Of a stretch of DNA of 64,000 bases, positions 53,096 to 61,267 are shown one piece after another. Below the pieces are notes generated by a model. That model was not told the origin of the DNA. It was given only the letters and a program-made list of their open reading frames with translations, and did no database searches. The position numbers and the translations under genes are program-made. The stretch's first letter is position 1. Each line of letters begins with the position of its first letter. The DNA comes from Moritella sp. F3 (GTDB lineage Bacteria > Pseudomonadota > Gammaproteobacteria > Enterobacterales > Moritellaceae): the NCBI RefSeq assembly GCF_015082335.1, contig NZ_BLRL01000004.1, positions 62,001 through 126,000 on the forward strand, in the 5' to 3' direction.

Positions 53096-55999
53096 ATGAG
53101 TATAAATAGAACTAAGTTAGTGAGAAAAACATTTGCACTGAGTAGTCTAACAGCAGCATGTTTAATAACATTTAACGTACAAGCAAATACGTTTGATTGT
53201 ACGGATATTGCTCTGTGGGATCCGCAAGCAACCTATGAAAAAAAAGACACTCAAGTACAAAAAGATGGTCTCGTATACATAAACAAATACTGGGCAACAG
53301 GAACGGATATTCCCGACCCCGATGCGCCTTCTTGGGCTAATTGGCAAAAGCAGGGAAGTTGTGAAGGCACAGACCCCGGTACAGATCCCGGCGTTGATCC
53401 TAACCCTACGCCGGCGGTAGCATTGGTGATGCCAAAACGTGCTAACCCTGTGTCACTGAAAGTAAAAGGCTGGCCAAGCACATTAGCAATGGGGACGATC
53501 TCTGATACGACTTCTGCGATGAATACCCAGCTAGCGGCTACACAAGTTGATTCAATCTTTGCAGCGCAAGCAAGCAGCCGTGGCGTGCTTATAGAGCCAA
53601 CGGTTATCACTCATCTTATTAAACAAGCGCGAGATATCGAAATTGGTAGCACAAATGCAGTATTACCTACAATTGCGCTTACTACAGTCGATGCCAATGA
53701 TGCTGTTGCTGCTGATGACATTGTTCACTACGAAAATTTAGTTATCCATTTCCAAAACATGATCCGCGCAAGCGCAACAATGCAACAAAGCAAAGATGTT
53801 TCTCATGCTAACCCTGCTTCTGTTGTATTAAATGCAGGTTTATTAGAAAGCTGGCAATCACCTGAGTTTACAACTACCTATGGTAAGCAAAATGCTTGGA
53901 CTGTGATTGAAGTTAAAAAAGCATTAAAAGAAGCAATTAGTAAAGAAACCGCTTATCAAGTGATAGATGTCGACGGTGTTAGCAGCGCACTTAGCCAACT
54001 TTATGACTTAACGGCCTTGCAAACAGAAGTGGATAGCTTAATTGATAACAATATTATTGGTTGGGTGCAATCACAAAACTTTATCATGAAACGTTTTAGT
54101 CCAGATATCGCATTTGGTTGGGTTGCTCCGCGTATTGACAGTGCTGATGTACACGCTACTCACTCGGGTTTGGGAGCGGTTTGGAGTAAAGCTTCAAATG
54201 ATGCAACTGCATTTATTTTGTCAATTCAAGCATATAAAACAAATGTGCTGCAACCGGACTTTTTAGCATTTGATAAAGCCGAAGATGATGCATTCTCTGC
54301 AGCAGGTCTTAGCAATGAGGTCTATGGTGCGAAACAATGGGATACCTATTTAACTTACGTAAAACAAGTGACTGATTTCTTAGATAAACCCGCAATGTTA
54401 TGGCAAATTCCTGGTGGTCACTTGCCGAGTAAAGCCGATACCACGCCCCTCACTCAAGTGTCTGCTGCGGGTAGTTACTTTATGGGTGACAAAGGCATTG
54501 CCAACTCTGTCGACAACATTCGCTTGGATGTAACAAGCCAAGTATTAGATGCGACCGTATATGGGTCAAGTAGCGCTGGTTCTGTCCTACAACCTGCTAA
54601 AGATTATGATTGGGGTACTAGCCGTCTGCGCCATGCGGCATATAGCAATGTATTTGCAATTCAATGGGGTGGCGAATCATCTGTCAGCGTGACGGGTAGT
54701 AACTGGCTGCAAGATAAGGTGGTTAACTATCAAAGCAAAGCTAAGGTACCACTTTATTTTTCAGGTACTGGCGATGAGAGTTCGAGTCAAATAACCACTA
54801 TTGCACAGTTAAATCAAGATTTAGCCGCCGCTGAAAATCAAATGGATAATGAAGTATTTCTTTCTCTTCAAGCAAATGGTTCTTACATCCCCTCAACCGT
54901 TTATAAGTGGGCTGATTTCTTAGCTGCACTGAGTCCAATGCATAATGTGGGTGTTGCTGACGTGAAATTCTGGCTAATGGATCCAGCAGTCGATGATGCA
55001 ACCAATACCTTATATGCAAAAGTAGCGATTGCTGCTTTCCTTGCACAGAGCATGAAAGAGACAATCAAATACAACGTATGCGACGAAAACAACTGGTCAA
55101 TCAATACTGGTGAGCCTATTGATTATCCAATGACTGCTTCTTGTGGCCAATTACAGCAAGACTACGCCAGCTATGGTGAAGATGCTTTAGGTAACGATAA
55201 TCCATACTCTTGCCCCCGTAATAGTAAAATGGAAGTGTCTGCATTAACGAATGCAACTTGGTATGGTGCTCCGGGACCTCTGTTTGCTGCGCCTGATGCG
55301 GTATTGGAAGAAAAAGGTCTGCTAGTGAACGGTAGTGCTGGCTACTGGGAAACGAGCTCTTGGTGTAATACCGCCGAAGCGGGTCCAATTGAGGAGAATA
55401 AACAGGTTTATGACCGTAATAAATGCGAAACATACTCAGGCCAAAAAGCGGGTGGTTTTGTGTGGAATGGTATTGCAGGGAAATCCGTTGAAGGCTGTGG
55501 TTGGTGGGGGCGTGGTGTTATTCAAACAACTGGTCGTTTGAACTTTGGTAAACTAAATCACTTTATTGGACGAAGCCATGTAGACGCCGATAATATTGGT
55601 AAAGTGATCCAAGGTACTAAGGTTGATGCCGCACCAGAAAACCCATTATATGCAGATCTTGACCTTTGCTCTGAACCAGAATTAATTTGTAGTTCAACCG
55701 AGCACGGTGAGCTTAAATGGATTGCAGGTATCTTTTTCTGGATGAATGAAGTGCAAGGTTATAATGATGTTGGTGGCCCTTATGCGGACTGGAATTACTT
55801 CACAGAGCTGAAAGCTTATGTTGATGGTGGCCTAGTCGGTGATAAGTTTATTAATGACACTTCAGGTATCGTCAACCGTGGTTGCCCAGATGATAAATGT
55901 CTGAAGCCTGATGGTGTATTAGATCCTGTTGATGGTTTAAAAGATCGCGCTGATAACTTCAAAAAAGCACTCAAGGCAATGGGGGTTAACGCGAGTTAA
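53096..55999 (+). CDS. Secreted GH19-type chitinase with CBM5/12 chitin-binding domain
   Basis: 967 residues. Signal peptide to about residue 30 (LITFNVQANT). A CBM5/12-like domain follows: IALWDPQATYEKKDTQVQKD and YINKYWATGTDIPDPDAPSWANW. A TDPGTDPGVDPNPTP linker leads to a large middle region (about 110-600) I cannot assign. The C-terminal 320 residues fit the GH19 fold: FLAQSMKETIKYN (putative catalytic Glu), GCGWWGRGVIQTTGRLNFGKL (like the plant-type YYGRGPIQLTWNYNYG loop) and KWIAGIFFWM (like FKTALWFWM). Secreted degradation of chitin is expected. The middle region and the large size are unusual for GH19. Confidence 0.8.
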   Translation: MSINRTKLVRKTFALSSLTAACLITFNVQANTFDCTDIALWDPQATYEKKDTQVQKDGLVYINKYWATGTDIPDPDAPSWANWQKQGSCEGTDPGTDPGVDPNPTPAVALVMPKRANPVSLKVKGWPSTLAMGTISDTTSAMNTQLAATQVDSIFAAQASSRGVLIEPTVITHLIKQARDIEIGSTNAVLPTIALTTVDANDAVAADDIVHYENLVIHFQNMIRASATMQQSKDVSHANPASVVLNAGLLESWQSPEFTTTYGKQNAWTVIEVKKALKEAISKETAYQVIDVDGVSSALSQLYDLTALQTEVDSLIDNNIIGWVQSQNFIMKRFSPDIAFGWVAPRIDSADVHATHSGLGAVWSKASNDATAFILSIQAYKTNVLQPDFLAFDKAEDDAFSAAGLSNEVYGAKQWDTYLTYVKQVTDFLDKPAMLWQIPGGHLPSKADTTPLTQVSAAGSYFMGDKGIANSVDNIRLDVTSQVLDATVYGSSSAGSVLQPAKDYDWGTSRLRHAAYSNVFAIQWGGESSVSVTGSNWLQDKVVNYQSKAKVPLYFSGTGDESSSQITTIAQLNQDLAAAENQMDNEVFLSLQANGSYIPSTVYKWADFLAALSPMHNVGVADVKFWLMDPAVDDATNTLYAKVAIAAFLAQSMKETIKYNVCDENNWSINTGEPIDYPMTASCGQLQQDYASYGEDALGNDNPYSCPRNSKMEVSALTNATWYGAPGPLFAAPDAVLEEKGLLVNGSAGYWETSSWCNTAEAGPIEENKQVYDRNKCETYSGQKAGGFVWNGIAGKSVEGCGWWGRGVIQTTGRLNFGKLNHFIGRSHVDADNIGKVIQGTKVDAAPENPLYADLDLCSEPELICSSTEHGELKWIAGIFFWMNEVQGYNDVGGPYADWNYFTELKAYVDGGLVGDKFINDTSGIVNRGCPDDKCLKPDGVLDPVDGLKDRADNFKKALKAMGVNAS

Positions 56000-56034
56000 A
56001 GCGAATGCCATCTATGTTTTATATTGACCAATAA

Positions 56035-56093
56035 TAATAACGGTGAGCGCTCTAACTTGATTTGGTCTAGTTAGAGATCGCTCACCGTTATTA
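56035..56093. terminator. 22-bp nearly perfect hairpin between convergent genes
   Basis: The arms 56035-56056 and 56070-56093 are exact reverse complements over 22 bp apart from a 2-base insertion (at) in the right arm; loop 13 nt. It lies between the chitinase and the convergent barrel-protein gene. No U-tract follows directly. Confidence 0.75.
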
Positions 56094-56148
56094 GTTATTC
56101 ATTCATTGTTACTGTGTTGTTCGTGCTACTTAGAGGAGACCTTCTAGG

Positions 56149-56826
56149 TTAGAAGTGACCTTCTAGACCAACGAATACACCGTCAATTGTTGCATCAGCT
56201 TTTACGTCATCAACTTTAAAGTCAAGTTGTTGAATTCGGTAACCCGCGCGGATAGACCAATCTAATACATAACCTGGGTTTAGCATGAACGCTAGACCAA
56301 TTTCAGCATCGCCATATACATCGCCAGTGATACCAATAGCATTTACCATTGCGAATGCTTTAAGTGGGAACATTGGCAGGCCTACTTCACCGTAAGCATA
56401 ACCCATCGGTAATGGACCTGAGAATGACACATCAGTAGAGCCATCTTCAAATGTACCGTTCAGTTGACGCCAAGTAACACCCGCATCAAGCGATACGATG
56501 TCATTGTCTAGGAATTCATAATAAAGCGTGAAATCAACTGTTTTTAAATTAACATTTTCGTTTGCTGAAGAGCCTTCAACATCTACATTTGAAAAGCTTA
56601 ATGCTGCATTTGGGATTAATGGAATCGGGTGTTCCACTTTCACATACATACGGTAGTTGTAAGTATCTTCATAACCACCAGTAGCAAGGTCATCGCCTTT
56701 GTAGCTCATTGTGCCATCAACGCCTGATTGCCATACGTCGGCACCAAAGTAGGTACCAATAGCGTCAGCCATTACGTTGTTTGAAAGACCGGTAAGAAGA
56801 GTTAGTGCAAGTAGTTGTTTTTTCAT
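56149..56826 (-). CDS. TIGR04219-type outer-membrane beta-barrel protein
   Basis: 225 residues with a signal peptide (MKKQLLALTLLTGLSNNVMADA). The mature start DAIGTYFGADVWQSGVDGTMSYKG and the alternating hydrophobic strands ending GVFVGLEGHF fit the TIGR04219 outer-membrane family. Likely an outer-membrane barrel; no role known. A palindrome (56987-57005) lies in its upstream region. Confidence 0.8.
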   Translation of the reverse strand: MKKQLLALTLLTGLSNNVMADAIGTYFGADVWQSGVDGTMSYKGDDLATGGYEDTYNYRMYVKVEHPIPLIPNAALSFSNVDVEGSSANENVNLKTVDFTLYYEFLDNDIVSLDAGVTWRQLNGTFEDGSTDVSFSGPLPMGYAYGEVGLPMFPLKAFAMVNAIGITGDVYGDAEIGLAFMLNPGYVLDWSIRAGYRIQQLDFKVDDVKADATIDGVFVGLEGHF

Positions 56827-57203
56827 AATGAGTCCATGTTCATCTATGTAATTATGTCGCGCAACAGTAAGCGTCCTTAGTTAATTAGTATTAGACATTT
56901 ATTCATTAAATCCTAATGCTATCAACTCACTGTTAATACTTTCGGCCAGTGTGGAAAAAAGTTTAGCGTTAATATTAATTTTATAAAACCGTGTGATACA
57001 CGGTTATTTTTGTCGGCTATTATACATTTTGCAGTTAAATAATCATGTTTAATACGCTATTTATGTAATTTTAACCAAAGTAGTTGAACTTATTTTTAAC
57101 TAGTACTTTTACGAGGTAAAAAAAAGGCACAAAAAAGCCCTGAAATAGGGCTTAATTAAATAATGAAAATGGTACTTTCATCATACTTTTTACGGTGAGC
57201 TTG
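56827..57203 (-). promoter_or_regulatory. Region between hemL and the barrel-protein gene
   Basis: 377 bp. It holds the hemL terminator (57131-57154) and a perfect 8-3-8 palindrome aaccgtgt-gat-acacggtt (56987-57005), flanked by short T- or A-runs on each side. The palindrome may be an operator for the outer-membrane gene, or a small terminator for a transcript I cannot identify. Confidence 0.45.
57131..57154 (-). terminator. Rho-independent terminator after hemL
   Basis: On the minus strand aagccct/agggctt form a 7-bp stem with loop ATTTC, followed by six U. Confidence 0.85.
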
Positions 57204-58487
57204 TTACGCTAGTTTAGCAAAACAACGTTCAGCCGCTGCAATTGTTGCTTCAATATCTGCACTGCTATGTGCTGTAGATAAGAAACCAGCTTCAAATGCA
57301 GACGGTGCAAGATAAACACCTTCAGCTAACATAAGGTGGAAGAACTGCTTAAAGCGTTCTGCGTCACATTTGAATACGCCTTCAAAACCAGTGATCTCAG
57401 CTTGGTCTGTAAAGAAGAAGCCAAACATACCGCCAACATAGTTTATCGCTAGTGGGATATTTTGACGTGCAGCTGCCGCTTTAAGGCCTTCAGCTAATTG
57501 CTTCGTGCTAGCACTTAATTGCGCCGCTACTTCTGGCTTGTCAATTTCGTTAAGTGCCGCTAGACCAGCCGCCATTGCAATTGGGTTACCCGATAACGTA
57601 CCCGCTTGGTATACAGGGCCTGTTGGCGCAATGTGTTGCATGATTTCAAGTTTACCGCCAAACGCGCCTACTGGCATGCCGCCGCCAATTACCTTACCTA
57701 ATGTTGTTAGGTCTGGCTTAACTTGATAGTGTGCTTGTGCACAGCCAGTCGCAACGCGGAAACCTGTCATGACTTCATCAAAGATAAGTACTGCATTGTA
57801 TTTATCACAAATTGCACGTAGACCTTGTAGGAAACCGTCTTGTGGCGGAATGCAGTTCATGTTGCCTGCAACTGGTTCTACGATGATGCAAGAAATATCT
57901 TCTGGGTACTCAGAAAATAACGCTTCAACGGATGCTAGGTCATTAAACGTTGCTGTTAATGTGTGTTTAGCAAAATCAGCTGGGATACCTGGAGAGCTAG
58001 GTTGGCCTAATGTCAGTGCGCCTGAACCTGCTTTAACTAATAACGAGTCTGCATGGCCGTGGTAACAACCTTCAAATTTTAAGATCTTGTCACGATGAGT
58101 GTAACCACGTGCTAGACGGATCGCACTCATGGTTGCTTCTGTACCAGAGCTAACCATACGGATCTGCTCCATTGATGGCACCATAGATTGTACTTTTTGC
58201 GCCATGATCACTTCGATTTCTGTCGGCGCGCCAAAGCTTAAACCATTTTCAACTGCAGCCAGTACCGCTGATTTGATAGCAGGGTGGTTATGACCCAAGA
58301 TCATTGGGCCCCAAGAACCAACATAATCAATATAGGCGTTGCCGTCTACATCGTAGATACGAGCGCCTTCGGCACGTTGAATAAAGAGTGGGCTACCACC
58401 AACGCCATTGAATGCACGTACTGGTGAGTTAACGCCACCAGGAATAATTGCTTGAGCTTGCGTGAAAAGTTGGCTTGATTTTGACAT
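57204..58487 (-). CDS. hemL: Glutamate-1-semialdehyde 2,1-aminomutase
   Basis: PLP enzyme converting glutamate-1-semialdehyde to 5-aminolevulinate, the haem precursor. 427 residues from the ATG at 58487, with AGGA 6 nt upstream; an in-frame TTG two codons earlier is less likely. Conserved segments: [80 protein letters not shown] and the PLP lysine in [16 protein letters not shown] (about residue 265). The gene is just upstream of erpA, as in E. coli. Confidence 0.96.
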   Translation of the reverse strand: MSKSSQLFTQAQAIIPGGVNSPVRAFNGVGGSPLFIQRAEGARIYDVDGNAYIDYVGSWGPMILGHNHPAIKSAVLAAVENGLSFGAPTEIEVIMAQKVQSMVPSMEQIRMVSSGTEATMSAIRLARGYTHRDKILKFEGCYHGHADSLLVKAGSGALTLGQPSSPGIPADFAKHTLTATFNDLASVEALFSEYPEDISCIIVEPVAGNMNCIPPQDGFLQGLRAICDKYNAVLIFDEVMTGFRVATGCAQAHYQVKPDLTTLGKVIGGGMPVGAFGGKLEIMQHIAPTGPVYQAGTLSGNPIAMAAGLAALNEIDKPEVAAQLSASTKQLAEGLKAAAARQNIPLAINYVGGMFGFFFTDQAEITGFEGVFKCDAERFKQFFHLMLAEGVYLAPSAFEAGFLSTAHSSADIEATIAAAERCFAKLA

Positions 58488-58676
58488 CTGCAATCCTTTT
58501 ATCTACTGTCTGGGACTAATTATGGAGAAAATTTCAGGCGCTCATTATACCTGTTCATTGCTTTAAACGTAGATTTTTTACATTTTTAGCGACTTACATT
58601 TAACTTGTCTTTGTTTTCATCGGAAGAATCGTTAAAATAGCGCTTTATTTTTATCCATCCTCACGAAAAGGCCACC

Positions 58677-59375
58677 ATGTTTAAGTTTATTAAACCGCGT
58701 TACATCGTATTATTGGCGCTCGCTATATTATTAGGTTATGGCTTTTCTTACCTGAAAGGCATGGAGTCAGCAGCAAAAATCACCATGAAAGATGATGAAA
58801 TTGCACGACTTGATACCGCCTTTGCAGAAACCAGTAAGGTCAAAGCTCAAGTTGAAGTCGAGTTGCAAACCTCACAGATCCTCGTAGACCAGTTAACTGA
58901 ACAACAACGTATTTTGTTTAATGAAAATGCCGAGCTAAAACGTGAACTCATTTTTTATCAGCGTATAATGGCGCCTGAAGACGTTATTAACGGGGTGCAA
59001 TTAGAAAGTCTGACGTTTATTCCCGAAGTCAGTGAAGATTATTACTTTATGCAAGTTGTACTGATGCAAGTACAAAAGAAAAAACGCCATATTAAAGCCA
59101 GTGCAGACTTGGTGTTTTATGGCAGTGAAGAAGGCGAACCTGCAGAATATCGTTGGAGTGAATTGGTTGATGAAAAAGAGCAAAAGCTAACATTTTCATT
59201 CCGTTACTTTCAAACGATAGAAGCCTCAATTAAATTACCGCTGGGTTTTGTGCCAGAGCGTGTTGCCTTTGTAGGGAAGGTAAAGGGCAATCGTTGGAAT
59301 TCAGGTCTTAATTTAAAACAAAACTTTGATTGGAGCGCTGTATTGCAAAGCAGTGATACGATCTCGGGGTCATAA
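58677..59375 (+). CDS. DUF6776-like membrane-anchored coiled-coil protein
   Basis: 232 residues. One N-terminal membrane helix (YIVLLALAILLGYGFSYL), then a long coiled coil of roughly 60 residues (DEIARLDTAFAETSKVKAQVEVELQTSQILVDQL...), then a C-terminal beta-rich domain (IMAPEDVINGVQLESLTFIP ... FSFRYFQTIEASIKLPLGF). The layout and the position between hemL and erpA fit the DUF6776 group of gammaproteobacteria. Function unknown; faces the periplasm. Confidence 0.8.
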   Translation: MFKFIKPRYIVLLALAILLGYGFSYLKGMESAAKITMKDDEIARLDTAFAETSKVKAQVEVELQTSQILVDQLTEQQRILFNENAELKRELIFYQRIMAPEDVINGVQLESLTFIPEVSEDYYFMQVVLMQVQKKKRHIKASADLVFYGSEEGEPAEYRWSELVDEKEQKLTFSFRYFQTIEASIKLPLGFVPERVAFVGKVKGNRWNSGLNLKQNFDWSAVLQSSDTISGS

Positions 59376-59482
59376 GCGCCGATTATAGACATCCGTGATA
59401 AAGAGCCGACAAACGATAGTTGACTGAATTAGTCAGGTATTAGATAATTGAATGTATAAATCGAGTTTAAGTGAGATCAGAT

Positions 59483-59914
59483 ATGGAACTATTTACAGAC
59501 GTTGGTGCAACTCAGGCTGACAATAACGAGATTGTTGAACAAGCTGTTACACCTGTTGCTGTGGAAGCAAGTGCAGATGATATGGCATTACCTATTTATT
59601 TTAGTGATAATGCTGCAGCACGAGTGAAAGAGTTGATCACAGAAGAAGAAAATCTAGCGCTTAAATTACGCGTGTATGTAACTGGCGGTGGTTGTTCTGG
59701 TTTCTCTTATGGTTTTACTTTTGATGAGAAAATTAACTTTGGTGACACAGTGATTGAAAAGAACGGTGTCACTATGGTTGTTGATTCAATGAGCCTACAA
59801 TATTTAGTTGACGGTACTGTTGATTATATCGATGGCTTAGAAGGTTCACGTTTCTTAGTAAATAACCCTAACGCAACAACAACTTGTGGTTGTGGTTCAA
59901 GCTTTTCGATCTAG
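59483..59914 (+). CDS. erpA: Iron-sulfur cluster insertion protein ErpA
   Basis: A-type carrier that delivers Fe-S clusters, for instance to enzymes of isoprenoid synthesis. The core [46 protein letters not shown] and the C-terminal [12 protein letters not shown] supply the three ligand cysteines (GGGCSG and TCGCGSS). 143 residues from the ATG at 59483, about 29 longer than E. coli ErpA (114), with an acidic N-terminal extension [18 protein letters not shown]... upstream of the core. A GTG four codons earlier is in frame. Confidence 0.94.
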   Translation: MELFTDVGATQADNNEIVEQAVTPVAVEASADDMALPIYFSDNAAARVKELITEEENLALKLRVYVTGGGCSGFSYGFTFDEKINFGDTVIEKNGVTMVVDSMSLQYLVDGTVDYIDGLEGSRFLVNNPNATTTCGCGSSFSI

Positions 59915-59926
59915 CGTTATCGTTCG

Positions 59927-59999
59927 AATAACTCAATTTTTCAATCGCAACGTCGGTTGAATTTGAGTTATTGATTCGCACTTAGCGTCCGTTAAGTGC
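59927..59999 (+). other. Two hairpins after erpA
   Basis: aataactcaa (59927-59936) and ttgagttatt (59963-59972) are exact reverse complements, with a further inner 6-7 bp pairing. A second hairpin gcacttag/ttaagtgc follows (59978-59999). Neither has a U-tract. They mark the erpA transcript end. Confidence 0.5.
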
Positions 60000-60151
60000 G
60001 CGTATTTCCCGTTATAATCCCCTCGTTATAAAAATATTAATACTTATAGCTTATTTTTTAATGTTTGTGACCGATCGTCTTATTTTTAGATGGTAACCAT
60101 TCCTATCTCGCAAAATATGTTGCATCATAGTTGCTCAATTAGTTCAAAGGA

Positions 60152-61267
60152 ATGATGATGAGTAACTTTACCGCGCTGGCTATAATTAAAAAACCCTTAT
60201 TTCAAGCATCAGTTATCGCCATTGCATTTGCAGTATGGATGGCAAGTGGCTCTGGTTCTGCGCAAGATAGCGCGCAGCTAGATAACGCTGTTGCGACTAA
60301 TAATGCCAATACTGCGGTTGAGAAACCAATTCCCCAAGTGCGTACTCAGCAATTTGATGCACAGTTGATTGCCCGTTCCATTTCGCTTTATGGCCGCACG
60401 GCTGCCGATCGTGAAACGAACCTTGGCGCTGAGATTGCTGGCCGTGTTGAAGAAGTACTCGCCAAGCGTGGTAGCCTCGTTAAAAAAGGCGATGTTATTG
60501 CCAAGATGGAACAAAATGATTTGCCGCAATTATTACTGCGGGCGAAAACATTATATAAACAACGTGAAATTGAATATCAAGGCGCTAAAAAATTAGCGGA
60601 TCAGGGTTTTCAAGGTAAAGCCCGTTTAGCGGAAGCTGCTACGGCATTAAGTGATGCATCGACTAATGTGTTCACTATCAAATTACAGTTAGAAAAAACC
60701 ATCATTATTGCGCCTATCTCAGGTATTTTGAATGAACGCCATATCGAAGTGGGTGACTACCTTGCTAAAGGTAATCCGATTGCGACGATCGCCGACATTA
60801 ACCCATTGATTATCAAAGCTGACGTCACAGAGCTTGATGTTAATAGTGTGCAATTAAACCAAGTTGCGAAAGTGCGCTTAGTCAGTGGTAAAGAGATTGA
60901 AGGTAAAGTGCGCTACATTTCACGTGTTGCCAACGCAGCAACGAATACTTTCCGCATTGAAGTGTCTATCGATAATGACGATTTAAGCTTATCCGCGGGT
61001 GGCAGCGCAGAACTGTCATTACCATTGCGTCAAGAATGGGCAGTGAAGCTATCACCATCAACATTAGCCTTGGATGAAGAGGGCGTGATTGGTGTTAAAA
61101 CAGTGGTTGATGAACATGTTGTCTTCACGCCGATTGATATTCTGAAAGCGGATGCGCAAGGTTCTTGGTTAACAGGCTTAGGTAAAAAACCGACTGTTAT
61201 TACCGTTGGTCAAGGCTTTGTACGTGCGGGTGATAAAGTGGATGCAGTGCTAACGAGGGTGCAATAA
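60152..61267 (+). CDS. RND efflux periplasmic adaptor (membrane fusion protein)
   Basis: 371 residues with an N-terminal signal or membrane anchor (FQASVIAIAFAVWMASGSG), followed by the HlyD-type fold: lipoyl-like half motif GAEIAGRVEEVLAKRGSLVKKGDVIAKM, a hairpin helix (QREIEYQGAKKLADQGFQGKARLAEA), second lipoyl half IIIAPISGILNERHIEVGDYLAKGNPIATIAD and a beta-barrel (VRLVSGKEIEGKVRYISRVANAATNTFRIEVSID). AAAGGA precedes the start; three in-frame ATGs are consecutive. The stop overlaps the next start by one base (TAATG), so the two are coupled. It links an RND pump to an outer-membrane channel not in this window. Confidence 0.92.
   Translation: MMMSNFTALAIIKKPLFQASVIAIAFAVWMASGSGSAQDSAQLDNAVATNNANTAVEKPIPQVRTQQFDAQLIARSISLYGRTAADRETNLGAEIAGRVEEVLAKRGSLVKKGDVIAKMEQNDLPQLLLRAKTLYKQREIEYQGAKKLADQGFQGKARLAEAATALSDASTNVFTIKLQLEKTIIIAPISGILNERHIEVGDYLAKGNPIATIADINPLIIKADVTELDVNSVQLNQVAKVRLVSGKEIEGKVRYISRVANAATNTFRIEVSIDNDDLSLSAGGSAELSLPLRQEWAVKLSPSTLALDEEGVIGVKTVVDEHVVFTPIDILKADAQGSWLTGLGKKPTVITVGQGFVRAGDKVDAVLTRVQ

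Noticed and set aside
54798-55433. Overlapping minus-strand frames opposite the chitinase
   Set aside because: Several mutually overlapping antisense frames of low complexity; the plus-strand GH19 frame is convincing.
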